Source of the DNA: Artocarpus heterophyllus
Lineage: Eukaryota; Streptophyta; Magnoliopsida; Rosales; Moraceae
Direction: 5' to 3'
Length of the DNA stretch: 64,000 nt
Assembly: GCA_025403435.1 (NCBI GenBank)
Contig: CM046350.1
Span: 2,448,070-2,512,069, forward strand
This document shows positions 12,553 through 24,239 of the stretch, one piece after another. Position numbers and translations under genes: made by a program. Under the pieces are notes generated by a model that had not been told where the DNA came from, did not search any database, and was given only the letters and a program-made list of their open reading frames with translations. Numbering within the stretch: the stretch's first letter is position 1; each line of letters starts with the position of its first letter.

Positions 12553-12559
12553 TATATAT
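12553..12559 (+). promoter_or_regulatory. TATA box of the aspartic protease gene
   Basis: TATATAT lies about 60 bases upstream of ATG 12618, with an A-rich candidate start region 25-40 bases downstream. The spacing suits a short leader. A (GA)n run (12366-12384) lies further upstream. Confidence 0.6.
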
Positions 12560-12617
12560 GTCATAAGGTAGAGAATAAGCTCTACACATTTTCTTTCTTC
12601 ACCACAAAGCTTCAGAG

Positions 12618-14239
12618 ATGGGGTCAGTTTGGATTCTGGGTTTCTACTTTCTGCTTGCTACAGTGTCCTCAAACGATGTATTTGAAGGCATGTATATATA
12701 CATATATAGTCTCTTCTAGCATATATTTTTCATTTTAATTCGATGGAGTCATAATATTATGTAGTTATCTATTGCTGTAGATTGTAAATTTGTAACTGAT
12801 CACTTTCTTTTATGCCAGTACTTGACTCATTTTGCAAACTTTATCATGTTCATCTTAAAGTTTTGTGTAGTGAATATTCCCCTAATACAAACTATGAAGC
12901 TCAAGCATAAATCTTACCCTTTTGCCTTTGTGCAGAAAATTCATTCAAGGATCTTTCTGGCATCCACCTGAACCTGTATCCTGTCAAATTCAATTCCTCT
13001 CTTTCTGAATCAAAATCATGGCTCCAAGACGTACTAGAAAAAGACGAAGACCGCTTCAAGGCTTTCTCTTCTAGACTAGCACAAAACGAAGCAGAAATTA
13101 CAACTTTTGCTTCCTCCTCTTCCCATCCCAAAAAACCAACAGGCCTCAAATCTGTTAGCATACCGTTAAACCCCGGTCTATCATTAGGATCGGGAAATTA
13201 CTACGTGAAAATTGGCCTTGGAAGCCCTGCCAAGTACTACCCAATGCTTATCGACACTGGTAGCTCCTTCTCTTGGCTTCAGTGCCAACCTTGTACCATT
13301 TACTGCCATAGCCAAGCAGGCCCCATATTCGACCCCTCGGCTTCCAAGACCTATAAAGCCTTGCCTTGTGACATCTCCGAGTGCTCTTGGCTCAAACACG
13401 CGACTCTCAACAACCCCTTTTGTGAGGCCAGTTCAAAAACTTGTATATACACAGCAAGCTATGGAGATGCATCTTACTCAATTGGCTACTTGAGTCAAGA
13501 TACACTCACCTTAAACCCATCTCAGATTTTGCCTCGTTTTGTATATGGCTGCGGACAAGACAACCAAGGACTATTCGGAATGGCTGCTGGGATTTTAGGC
13601 CTAGCTCGTGACAAGATGTCTTTGCTTGCACAGATGTCTTACAAGTATGGAAATGCTTTCTCGTATTGTCTTCCCTCAGCCAAGGGAGGCAAAGGAGGTG
13701 TCCTGTCAATTGGAACTGCATCGTTGGGAACGTCATCCGCTTTCAAATTCACACCCATGATTGTGGATTCTAGGAACCCCAGCTTGTACTTTCTCAGGTT
13801 ATCAACTATTACAGTGGCTAGAAAGCCATTGGGGGTGTCTACTGCCAGTTACAAGGTTCCTACCATTATAGACTCCGGTACCGTCATCACTCGCTTGCCA
13901 ACGTCGCTATACACCGCACTGAGAGACGCTTTTGTGAAGAGCATGCCAAGAAAGTACCCCAAAGCGCCGGCGTTCTCAATACTGGATACTTGCTTCAAGG
14001 GGAGCCTTGCAAGCTTGTCGGCAGTGCCACCGGTTCAGCTGGTGTTTGAGGGAGAAGCCGTGCTGACTTTGGCGGCTAAGAACGTACTCCTCGAAGTCCA
14101 AGGAGAAGGCATTGTGTGTTTGGCCTTTGCAGGCAGCGGAGAGACTGCTATTATTGGGAACCATCAACAGCAGACGTTTAAGGTGGCCTACGATGTGTCC
14201 AAATCCAGAATTGGGTTTGCTCCCGGTGGCTGCAGTTAA
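12618..14239 (+). CDS. nepenthesin-like aspartic protease (A1 family), secreted
   Basis: Family role: plant A1B aspartic endopeptidases cleave proteins at acidic pH in the apoplast or vacuole. Exon 1 is 12618-12687 and exon 2 is 12936-14239, giving 457 aa. Residues 1-18 form a hydrophobic signal peptide (WILGFYFLLATVSS). A propeptide runs to about 105. Active-site motifs are D130-TGSS and D336-SGT, the normal DTGS/DSGT pair. Between them lies the cysteine-rich nepenthesin insert (CQPCTIYC, residues ~138-145) and YTASYGD, the flap region with its Tyr. The C-terminus IIGNHQQQTFKVAYDV-GFAPGGC is typical. Frame requires intron 1 to use a GC donor (AAG/GCATGT); no GT donor nearby keeps phase. It resembles the At5g10770-type subgroup, but the exact orthologue is not certain. 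Confidence 0.92.
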
Positions 14240-15606
14240 GTTAGTTACAAGCGATCTTTGTTAATTTAATCGTTGCGTGAATCCCAAAAAAAAAATGCAA
14301 GATTATTATAATCGTGTGTATGCACGTATTAATATAAAGTGTATTTCGTTACAGCAATTATATAGTGAATAATGGACTGGGAATGGGAGAGTAATAAGAA
14401 GCTTGGCCAATGGCTTACTTTCTTCTCAATTGTACATATCAAATTATAATTGAATATTTGTATTGCCAATTTTATCAAATTTCGTATCTCATGTAAGTCA
14501 TTAACATTTGCAACATGTATAAAGTTGGTTTATTATTATCATTGTTCCTAGTGTTTTACCACCAGGGCACACTTGTGTTTTCCTGATTCTACGAAACTGT
14601 CAAGCAGAGTTAATATACTTGCAAATATAGAATGATGAAGAAGAAAATGAGGTGCTTTGGTTGCAGTGCCCCACTAGTTGAATTTCCTTGATTGGAAAAA
14701 GCTATGAATTCAATACTCAAATCATTTAGGCAACTGGCCAAAATCTCCATGGAAAAACTGACTTCGAGGTACCCTCTTTAAAAAAAATAAAAAAAAAGAA
14801 CTACTTTAATAGTATCTAGTACAACAAAAGGCCATGCGTACATCTGCAAAGTGCTCTAAAAATCCACCATATGATACTAAAATAGTTGACTTCCATATTT
14901 TAAGATAGATATTCAGCTGTATTTCGTAATACAGATTAATAGAAACTTTCACAATATCCTAAAAAAAAAACTTTAACGCAAATGTTGAAACTTCTTAGCG
15001 GATGCATAAGCAGCTAGCTTGAACCAACTCATGTATCAAAGACTGTTTACCAAACACAGAACTAGATCTACTTCAGTAAATCAAATTAACGTCCTCCTTT
15101 AAAAACATAAATATATTTCTTTTGTTGGTTTTACTTTCGATCCAAACAAGAGTTGAATAATATTTTGCAAGAAAATAAGTGGTCAGGAATACGGGGAAAA
15201 AAATCAATTTGGCAAAAGAAAACATAAACAAAAAACTGACCTCATTCAGGTATAATGAAACAAAAACAAAGCCGAAAGAGAGATGTAATTTATAATTGCT
15301 TCAGGGTTTTCACCAAAGTCTCACTAAGACTCAAGTTTACATCCTCTCAATTATGTTACACACCATCAACCTTTTCTCCAACCCCTCTAATATTATTAAC
15401 AAAGCAGCATTATTTTTACGACCAAAGCAGAGTACAAATCATCACATCAGCAACATATCGTCAGCCCCTTCTGTAAAGTTACAGAACAAAGCATGTGATG
15501 TGTTTCCACAAGCATCAGATGTCGGATCGACCACATGTTTAAGTTATTAGAAAATTGGATACAGAATTCACGTCAAATTATACAAACCGGTAATACGGTC
15601 CTTTAT
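14240..15606. other. convergent intergenic region
   Basis: This holds the 3' ends of two converging genes (protease on +, WD40 gene on -). Only short frames are present. AT-rich tracts and poly-A runs near 14287, 14780 and 14960 are unremarkable. Confidence 0.5.
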
Positions 15607-18600
15607 TCACAACACAGAATCGAGATATGTATAGTTCCTGGTACGTTTGTATTGGAGCAGACTGCCGTAAGTGCGATCCCAAACACCAATGAAGAGAGAT
15701 TCTGTGTCAGGACTGAAAGACATACCAGAGATCTCTCCAAAGAAATCAATCTCCTGCTCCTTCTCGAACCCATTCTTTGCATCGTAAACGTGCACAAAGT
15801 CGGCTGCCTCAGCCATTGCCATGAACTGCCCATCCGATGTGAAACGAATTGAGCGAATGGCTCCCAGATTACCCTTGAGCACAGAGACAGACTTTGACAA
15901 ATTCCGAGCATCCCAGATACGACAAGTCTTGTCTTGGTTACCAGTGGCAAAGATATGGCCATCAGGATGCCATGCAGATGCAAAGGAAAAGTCCAAGTGT
16001 CCACGTAGAGGCATTATGGTCTGCAGAGAAGTTAAAATTAGACGTGTCATTCTCACACATTGATTTAAAAGTTTTTTTTCAATGGGAAAAAGAAAAAAGT
16101 TAAAGGGACAACCTTTCCAGTTTGAGAGTCCACTAGCATTCCATCGGGGTTGTCACCAACAATAACTAGAAATTTACCATCAGGACTCAAAGAGGTGTGC
16201 TGTAATGACAAAAATGAAAACAGCATATTATAAAATAAATAAGTTTATTATCAATTTATGCTCTTAAACCTTTTTTTTGTTAAAGAAAATTGCCTGCTGT
16301 TTTAATCCAGAAATTGTACTATTTGAGTTGATTTCCTATGTCAGTCGGAATTGCTTGGTAATTACTTCTCAGAGAGGCATCGGAGGAGGTCAGCATGTCA
16401 ATTATAAAGTTGTCCTAGACTATTGATACTCAGAAATGGTCTGAACATTGGCCCGAGTCAAAGTCATCTCTCAGCAATGCAATGTAGAATACAAGAATTT
16501 AAGAGAACAAAACATATGCGCTCTGATAAAAATTTGAATTTAAAAATATTTTGAAAAAATAAGATGTCATAATTAAATCTGCTTCCCACTCTACTACACG
16601 TAATTGTCATAAGTGTATTTAAGAAATACTTACACTTACAGGCCAAGGAAAAGAAAATTGCTTGGAAAGCTGAAATTTTTCCATATCGAAATCTCTTACT
16701 CCACAATCATTGTTTGAAGCCATGAAGTGAACTGCGCCACTGTTAAAGAAAGAGTTTAAATAAGCCTGAAACAAGGACGCTGATAGCGCTAGTGTAACTA
16801 GCGTGTTTTTGTAAGAAGACAGAAAAAGAGAGAAGTGAACCTGGGGCCTTCATAAATCTCAATTGCATTTGTGATTGCATTTTCATCATAAGTTGCCTTG
16901 GAACAGAAGGTTACTCCTGGTCGATCCAGATACTGCAGGTCAACAGGAAGACAACGCATTGAAATAAGTGAACGAGTGTAGATGGTGGTGAAAGGTGGGA
17001 TAAGTAAACAAGTGGTATTGCTCACATGTATTCTTGGCCCCCCCAAAAAAAGTATGCGTTTACATATATAGACGACAAAAACGAATAGTGAAGAGAAACA
17101 AGAAAGGAGAAAAAGGACAAATCTTATCAAAAGCATAAATTAGGAAAAAGGGGAAAAGAAAGCAAGAGAGAACAAATAAAAAGAAAAAGAAAAAGAAAAA
17201 AAAGACAGTGAAAGCAGTTACCTTACAAATAAGTTCTCCCTGAAATCCACCAGCAATTAACAGGTTATCCCGAACAGCCAGTGTACTAACTTGGGTCTGA
17301 CTAAATCCTTCCAGAATACTGCCCGGGTGTTTCTATAAGAAGAAAAAAAATTACGTTTGGAAATCAGAGTCACAGCGATATTGTTGACATAGCATTCGAA
17401 AAAAAAAAAAAAAAAAAAAAAAAAAAGAAAGAGGACATTGTGTCAAAATTATGTACGTGTGGAAATCAGAGTCAGAACGATATTGTTGACATAGCATTTG
17501 AAAAAAAAAAAAATGGACATTGTGTCAAAATTATGTACGTTTGGAAATCAGAGTCACAACGATATTGTTGACATAGCATTTGAAAAAAAGGGACATCATC
17601 TGACACAGTAAAGTGAAAAATAACGAAACATCTTGGAAATGATGGTACCTCACGTGGGGCTATGTGCCCAGAAACGTCAAGAACTTCAGTTTTCTTGCCA
17701 CTTAATGAAGACCAATGGACGACAGAGAAGTGTGACATGAGATAAACGTCATGCTTTGATGTAGACCAAACCAAGTTCCTCAACTGCAGTTGCAAATGAT
17801 AGCATTCAAAGGAATCAGCTCAAACATATTAAGAAAAAGAAAAGACTGCTAGGAAAAAACCTATAAAAGAAAACAAAGACATTACATTATCTACTGTACT
17901 GTGTGTCTTTTAAATATTCCAAAAACGTATTTATCACAAAAAGGTAATCATAAAAAGAAATCTCAGAGCAAGAAGAGAAAGGGAGACGAAAGGAGGGGAG
18001 GGAAAGGTGGGATAAATGGCAATCACAGACTAATGTGAAATAGGAAAATTATATTGGGTATGGAAAGCTACAAATAATTTATATAAAATATTGATACCAA
18101 ATGGTTCAAGAGGCTTAAGAAATTGCATGAATTGAAATAATTCCACACAAAGCAATGGAAAAATAAGAACATACTTGGAAATGAAGGATTGTTGATTTTA
18201 CAGATCTGTTGTTTCGCCAAAACTCGTAGTATGATCCACCTTTCTTTGTTGGCTTGCATTCCTAAGAAGTAAGGAAAGATATGGTGAATGGGTGACCCAA
18301 CAAGACGCTGGTCCAGCAATCAGAAATCTACGTATTAAATTCTACCTTCTCTGAACCTTCTCCTGATTGAGGAACATTTTCATAGTTCTTATACTGCTCT
18401 ACCCTAGTTTGCCTATATTTCTCCCGAGAGATACTAAGTCTCTCCCAGGGAATCCCTTGAATATCCTTTCCTCTCCTAGCATCTGCAGCGGATGTATCTG
18501 TTATTTTATTGTCCTGCACGGCACCACATAACCCCACCCCAGGCAAGAAGCAAACAAAAGCACAAAAAGATAAGCACCTTTTAATCTATACATTCTACAA

Positions 18601-18790
18601 TAATTAGGTGATAGCTAAAACTATTTGTGAGACGACTATAACGAACCAAATGATCATAGTCGTCGTCGTCGTCGTCGTCAGATTCTGAATCACCAATCAC
18701 TCTACCACGAAAGTACATAATGTCATCTACTTCTGCCATTTCATTATCGTCTGCAACATGATCCATTTCTTCTCCCTCGTAATGGGCCAT
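15607..18790 (-). CDS. WD40-repeat protein (C2A9.03-like transducin family), 8 exons
   Basis: Exons on the minus strand are 18790-18647, 18513-18346, 18261-18175, 17783-17649, 17332-17222, 16932-16841, 16739-16640, 16199-16113 and 16020-15607 (nine coding pieces), with GT-AG borders and frame kept throughout; 445 aa. The N-terminus is acidic, with an Asp run (DSESDDDDDDDYDHL, residues 34-48) encoded by a GTC/GAC triplet repeat, followed by a basic linker (REKYRQTRVEQYKNYENVP). The rest is a beta-propeller of poorly conserved WD repeats; the clearest is GHLDFSFASAWHPDGHIFATGNQDKTCRIWD near residues 315-345. Plant homologues of this layout are annotated as uncharacterised WD repeat protein C2A9.03-like; no biochemical role is known to me. 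The 3' end is close to an AT-rich terminator-like region. Confidence 0.9.
17352..17596. repeat. three tandem copies within a WD40-gene intron
   Basis: The module GGAAATCAGAGTCA through GACATAGCATT, then a poly-A run, then GGACATTGTGTCAAAATTATG occurs at 17352-17454, 17455-17536 and, truncated, 17537-17596. Length differences come mainly from the poly-A run (about 30, 13 and 7 A). The array lies wholly inside the intron 17333-17648. Confidence 0.9.
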
Positions 18791-19689
18791 TTAGACTTGC
18801 TGTCTCCTGGCCAATATCAACACATACAATGAGAGAGGGTAACGACATCGTCACAAATTACCACTTAGAAAGGACCATAAGGTTTTGATCAGCCAAAATC
18901 TTAGTCGCCTAATCTTAGTTTCTTTCCCAAATGGATATATGGTTAAACCGCTTGCAACATGACAAATCAAAGCAAGTTGGTCTAAAAGATCAATTAATAA
19001 TATGAAACATCACCATAAGCAATTGCAGAACACAAACTCAAAAACAAGTAGTTCATACAACAAAACCAGCAAAATTCCACATTTTTCATCAACTTAATAA
19101 AGAAGCCAATCACCCAATCTAAAATCATGCAATGAAACTCTATTGCATGTGTTAATGAGGTTCAAAAGCTCCACTTGCAGCTCAAAAACTTGGCGTTTTC
19201 CGTTTGGACATTTGCGATTAATCAGCCAATGTTCACCAAAAACAATAACTTAAGAGGCCCCCCATGATCAAAATCAGAATAATTCAGTAAAAAAAGCTAG
19301 ATGCCTCACATTGGCCTTAGATGTTGATATCGATATTGTTTAAGAGGGCTTTTCAAGTCACGGCGGATTGATCTTTGTTAAGGAAGATAATAACATGATG
19401 TTGATCATAAAATAAAAAACCCATCTTTGCATGTTCCTCACGACTCACTACGCAAATCCTAGAAACTCCAATCTTTACTTTTCCCCTAAAAACTAAATTC
19501 AGAGGAGAAAAAAAAACTACAAAAACCTCATTCTAACAAATTCTAAGCCAAAAATTCTCAAAGAATCGTCACAATTAACTCATGAAAAATCGAAGAAAAC
19601 AAAAAAGGACATAAAGAAATGAATATCCATCCGTCCATTAAAGCAAGTGATAGAGAGAAAGCAAATGAAGGTGTTGAATTCCGAACCTC

Positions 19690-19990
19690 AAAGGGAATTG
19701 AGCCTCCGATGAAGCAAAGTTTCTGTGGTGGCAAGCCAAGACCTTCAACCACCACGCGATCTGCGTCCAAAATTGAACCCTTCACAAGCTTTCCACAAAG
19801 AAAAGGAAACCCAAAATTGAATTGAGACTTGATCCAGTTAAGAAGCACACATACACGACTAGCATCACAGCGGCGACACCAGAGGCGGCAGCGGCGGACG
19901 CGGCGGCGGCTGCTACGTCGTCGGCGTCAGGCGTTTGCGATTGGCTCAGCCTCCAACCAACCACCGCTTGTGGTCTCTTTCTCTTTCTAT
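19690..19990 (-). promoter_or_regulatory. probable 5' leader and promoter side of the WD40 gene
   Basis: Read on the minus strand, this is a GC-rich block with (GCC)n-like runs at 19880-19925 and an open, leader-like stretch ending in a possible donor (TTTGAG/GTTCGG) near 19690. A candidate acceptor sits about 15-20 bases before ATG 18790. Together they suggest a 5'-UTR intron of about 0.9 kb. TATATATATATATA at 20080-20097 could be the TATA element. Open frames here may be leader, not protein. Confidence 0.35.
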
Positions 19991-20599
19991 CTAGGGATTT
20001 TTGTTTTTATAATTGATTGAACGGAAACAAAAAAAAAAGACTGATTTTGTTTTTGTTTTTGCGTTTTAATTTTTTCTTGGATATATATATATATATGCAA
20101 CGTCTTTTCGTCTTCGTGAGGGAAGGAAAAACATGGAAAGAGGGACAAGCGTAGATGGACGGTCAAATCGGATTTACGCTTATGCCCTTCCACACTTCCA
20201 CATCCCCCACGTACGACAAAAGAAGCAACAGACAACGAAGAGAAGCTGTTTTTCACTCGCTCCGAACTTCCTAGTGTTGTTGAAAAGCCGTACCTTCCTT
20301 GTCAAGAAATTTACCCTTTTCCTCTGGGACGTCATAGATTCCCAATTTTAGTTTCACTTCTTTGTCGTATGCATGGCGTGAAAAAAATCCATGTACTGCA
20401 TATTTTTGGTAGATGCTTTTCGCGACACATTAGCGTGAACAAAATAACATATTTAAGGTAAAGTAAATATTAATAAATAAGGTTATATAGTTTAAAAATG
20501 TATAATAAAAAGTATTCATAAAAAATTAAGCACAAAAATCTTAAAATATTTTTATTTTTTTATTCTTTATATTTTTTACCCTCTTCTTTCATCGTTACT

Positions 20600-21140
20600 G
20601 TCAATGGCTAGGGAATACAATATTTATCAAAAAATATTGTATTTATCATGTAATACAAAAATTTACCAACGACTTTGTGGGATTGCCGGTGACTGAAAAA
20701 TACAATATTTACCAAAAAATACCGTATTTATCATGTGAATATAAATATTTACCAGCGACTTCGTTGAACCGATAAAGGTTGTAAATACAAAAATTCATTG
20801 GCGGCTTCATCGAACCGCTGGAGGCCGAAAAGTACCGTATTTACCATGTAATACAAAAATTTACTGGTGACTTTCTTTGGACCACCGGTGACCGGGAAAT
20901 ATAATATCTACCGTAAAATACCGTATTTAAAAAATCACCGTTGACCTCGTCTCGTTCGACCGTCGACAATTGAGAAATACCGTCAGCAACTGAAAAATAC
21001 AGTATTATTCTTGTAATGTTGTATTATCGTGTACATAAAAAAATTTAGCGACGACTTTGTCGATGGCCAGGAAACATAGTATTATCATAGTAATATTGTA
21101 TTACTGTATAAATAAAAAATTCATCAACGCCCTAGCCAAC
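20600..21140. repeat. diverged, irregular tandem repeats
   Basis: Blocks of AATACAATATTTACC-like, TACCGTATTTATCATGTAA and TTACC-GCGACTT-GT-GAACC recur about five to six times with 80-130-base spacing and heavy divergence. No protein frame runs through the array, and its right end abuts the inverted LTR remnant beginning at 21150. It may be an old transposon-associated minisatellite. Confidence 0.5.
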
Positions 21141-21149
21141 ACCGCTGTA

Positions 21150-22260
21150 TGTAACACCCCTAAGTGAGGGTTAGTTGCTTTTAGTAAATTAAATAAAAAA
21201 TATAAAAACAACAAAACCACAGTTTAATGTAATACCTTTAATTTAATATTTTAAATATGTTATTATCATTATTTCAACCCTCAAAACAGTTTAATACAAT
21301 CACAGATCAAAACTTAGGATGCTTACATCATAAAGAAAAATATTATTAACAACAAAATGGCTTCAACTGGTTACAACTACGCAAGCCCCTTAATTATTTT
21401 CGTGTTATAACCTCACACTGCATAAAACCTGAAAAGATGAAAATATAGGGAATGAGAGACAACATACTTAGTAGGGAAACCATTACTCACCCTTTGGCTT
21501 TATTACTTATCATATTGAACCTGCATGGTTAGTTTATTCATCGATACATCATTAATAAATTCCTAACAAGGCCATTTTTTCCATAACTAATGGATGCTTA
21601 ATAATTACCGTGTTTGTATATCATATATATTATAATAAGATTATGTAGCATTCACATATCTATTTATTATTTATATATTATTTCATATTCGGTTTTCCCC
21701 ATAGGGTAGGTGCGCTAGATAATACATTTTATCAGTTATCGAGTAATCAAGTGAAAGGACTCAATATCCCACGTCGTTACCAAGTCATATTCCTATACAG
21801 TGTGTTTTGGGACTTTCGACCTAAGGGAGTGCTATTGCCTCCCTTCTATTTTTTCCTTTTAGGGTTTTGAACCCAATGACATAAGCGTTGCCCTATTTAC
21901 ATTACACATTTTTTTTTATTTCATATTGGGCTTATATACTCTTAATCCATGTCTTTACATGTCACATTATTGTATTTCAATTTCTCATTGGTACACAATA
22001 GTCTATTTAACCTAATCATGCTTCCTGTATCATGTTATGTTTCAAGTTATCTCAAAATCAATTCCGACCATGCTGTACATTTACCTTATGAGTCCGCACA
22101 ATTATCCATATTATGCCCATATAATAACAATGACAATATATAATTTATCTTGAAAACAAATAACCAATTTTAATTAAATAAAACCTCACAAAAGTTTAGT
22201 AATAGATTCCTTACCTCAAAACGGGTCCCGAAGGGAATATGCACGATTAGGAATAACTCA
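21150..22260 (-). mobile_element. diverged LTR remnant related to the 24240-33351 element, inverted
   Basis: Read on the minus strand it ends CTTAGGGGTGTTACA, matching ATAGGGGCGTTACA at the end of the intact LTRs. Collinear similarity continues through CTAACCATGCAGGTT, CATCTTTTCAGG, AAAGTCCC-AACACACTGTA and CTTTTGTGAGGTTTT. Divergence is high, perhaps 25-35 percent by eye. Similarity is clear to about 22260; the stretch on to about 23300 may belong to the same LTR but I could not match it. This is an older member of the same LTR family. Confidence 0.75.
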
Positions 22261-23224
22261 CGGAGGTTCATAAAGCAATAGCTACTAATTCTGGTCTACT
22301 TTCCATCGATCTACTTTTGCCTCATTTTGCATGCACTCGATATCAGATGATTTTTAATGCAATTAAATTAAACCCAAACGAAGGTCACAGTTGTGTCTGA
22401 AATGTCGAAACGAGTCAGGAGGTGGTCTCATATCATCAATCAGAGGTCGAATCAACTATTTACCAACTTTCACTAGATTTGATTAGCTTGACTAGCGTTG
22501 ATCGTTTGATTAGCATTGACCAAGTTTGACTGACATTTACCGGTGTTGACCGAACTTCGATGGCGGCTAGCCTTGGACCTACCCCCCTAAATTGAACTTC
22601 TTGAGTTCATTAGCGGTGTCAATTTCGACAATTGAGGTCGGGAAACCCCAAAATCGGCCCTCTTTTTCTCAAACTTCAAAGGCCACAAATCCCGCGATAC
22701 CCGCAGTTGTTTCTTGAAATTAAGGTACGTTATCCATCACCCACTGAATTTATTGGAATCTTCAATTTAGTCTAGGATCGTCGAATTTGATGGGATTAGA
22801 GTTTTGCTACAACAACCGACGTTGTCACCTTCAATTTCCAGCCGAAGGGCAGTGGTGACATGAAATTGATAAGTGACTTTTGATGCCGAAGTCCTTTGAG
22901 TGTTTTGCAACGATGGCTGAAATTTACAGCTCTGGCTGCTGTTTTCTGATAATCTTTGACAGGCAAAACCGGTCTAGTTTTGTTCCTCTCGTCATTGTGC
23001 GTTCGTAGAGATCGAAATCATCCTAATCAGACACCAGACAAAAAAATTATGGTGGTCGAAAGTTCAACAGTTTTGGAAATTTCACTGGCGATTCCGATGG
23101 CTATAGTTTGAATCATTGACGACACAATATGTCGTTAGACTTAGCTCATCGAGAACTTTCCAACGGTACCAACCATGTTGAAAACGGATATCAAGAACTC
23201 ATTGATGATTTTGAACAAATAATT

Positions 23225-23241
23225 TCTCTCTCTCTCTCTCC
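23225..23241. repeat. (TC)n microsatellite
   Basis: A short run of TC dinucleotides within the likely continuation of the old inverted LTR. Confidence 0.7.
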
Positions 23242-24234
23242 TTTTTTCTTTCCTTTGGCACGCTCACACAAGTAAGACCTCAGTCTCTCTTTGATTCGGT
23301 AGAGACATTTATCAATTCATGCCAATAGACGAATTAGATATAGGAATAAAATAATACAATTATTTAATTAATAATAGTGCATAATTAGGTAAGATTAGCT
23401 TCAGGGAATAAAATAACTAAAACATGTTTACATGATATCTAAAAAAATTGTTTCAAAGTTCATGTGTCAAAGTTGTTTTTGAAGTATGTTTGCATATATC
23501 ATGGATCATGTTTCAAAGTTCAAGTCATGATTTGCAACTGGTTTTCAATTGCTATGCTTAATGTTTTAATGCCAAGTTATAGCACATGGTATATTTGGCA
23601 TTTGATATGCTCATTAAAGATATAAGAAGGTAAATCAAATATGTTATTAAGTGTCATACCAAGCTCTTTGATGTAAGATATATAAGTTGTGTTAAAGTTA
23701 TGATGAGACCATAAAAGTATACATTTTATAAGGATAAGATCATTTATTTATACTTTTATTTCTTGTCAAATCCTCCAATTAATAGCATGTAAACATTGGA
23801 TCTACAATCAAATATAAAATATATTAATCCATGGTAATATGTTATTTTTAATGGATTTGGGCCCTTAAAATACTGACATTTAGATCTGTTCGCTTCAAAG
23901 AAAACTTGTTAAGTTAATTGCTAAAAATAATAAATTAAAACCAAACGAAACAAAATAATGCTAAAGAAGTAAAAGATACCACACACGTAGATTTATAGTG
24001 GTTCATTATATGAAGAGAGCTACGTCAACTGTTCTTCACTATATATAAATTCAAATGGTACACATTACAGGGATGATAGTAAGGAGAAATTTTAACAAAG
24101 TTTCTGTATGTCCTTTTTTTTGTGTCTACATTTGAAGACAACGTTTCCTTATATAGAGGGTAAAGAGGAGTTATGCCTTCTAACTAACTTGAGTGGGGAT
24201 GATAACGCTAGAAGTAACTGCAATAGTGGGACAC

Positions 24235-24239
24235 GTGCC
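24235..24239. repeat. left target-site duplication (GTGCC)
   Basis: The five bases before the TG of the 5' LTR are GTGCC, exactly repeated at 33352-33356 after the CA of the 3' LTR. This matches the 5-bp staggered cut of plant retroviral-type integrases and fixes the element borders. Confidence 0.93.
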
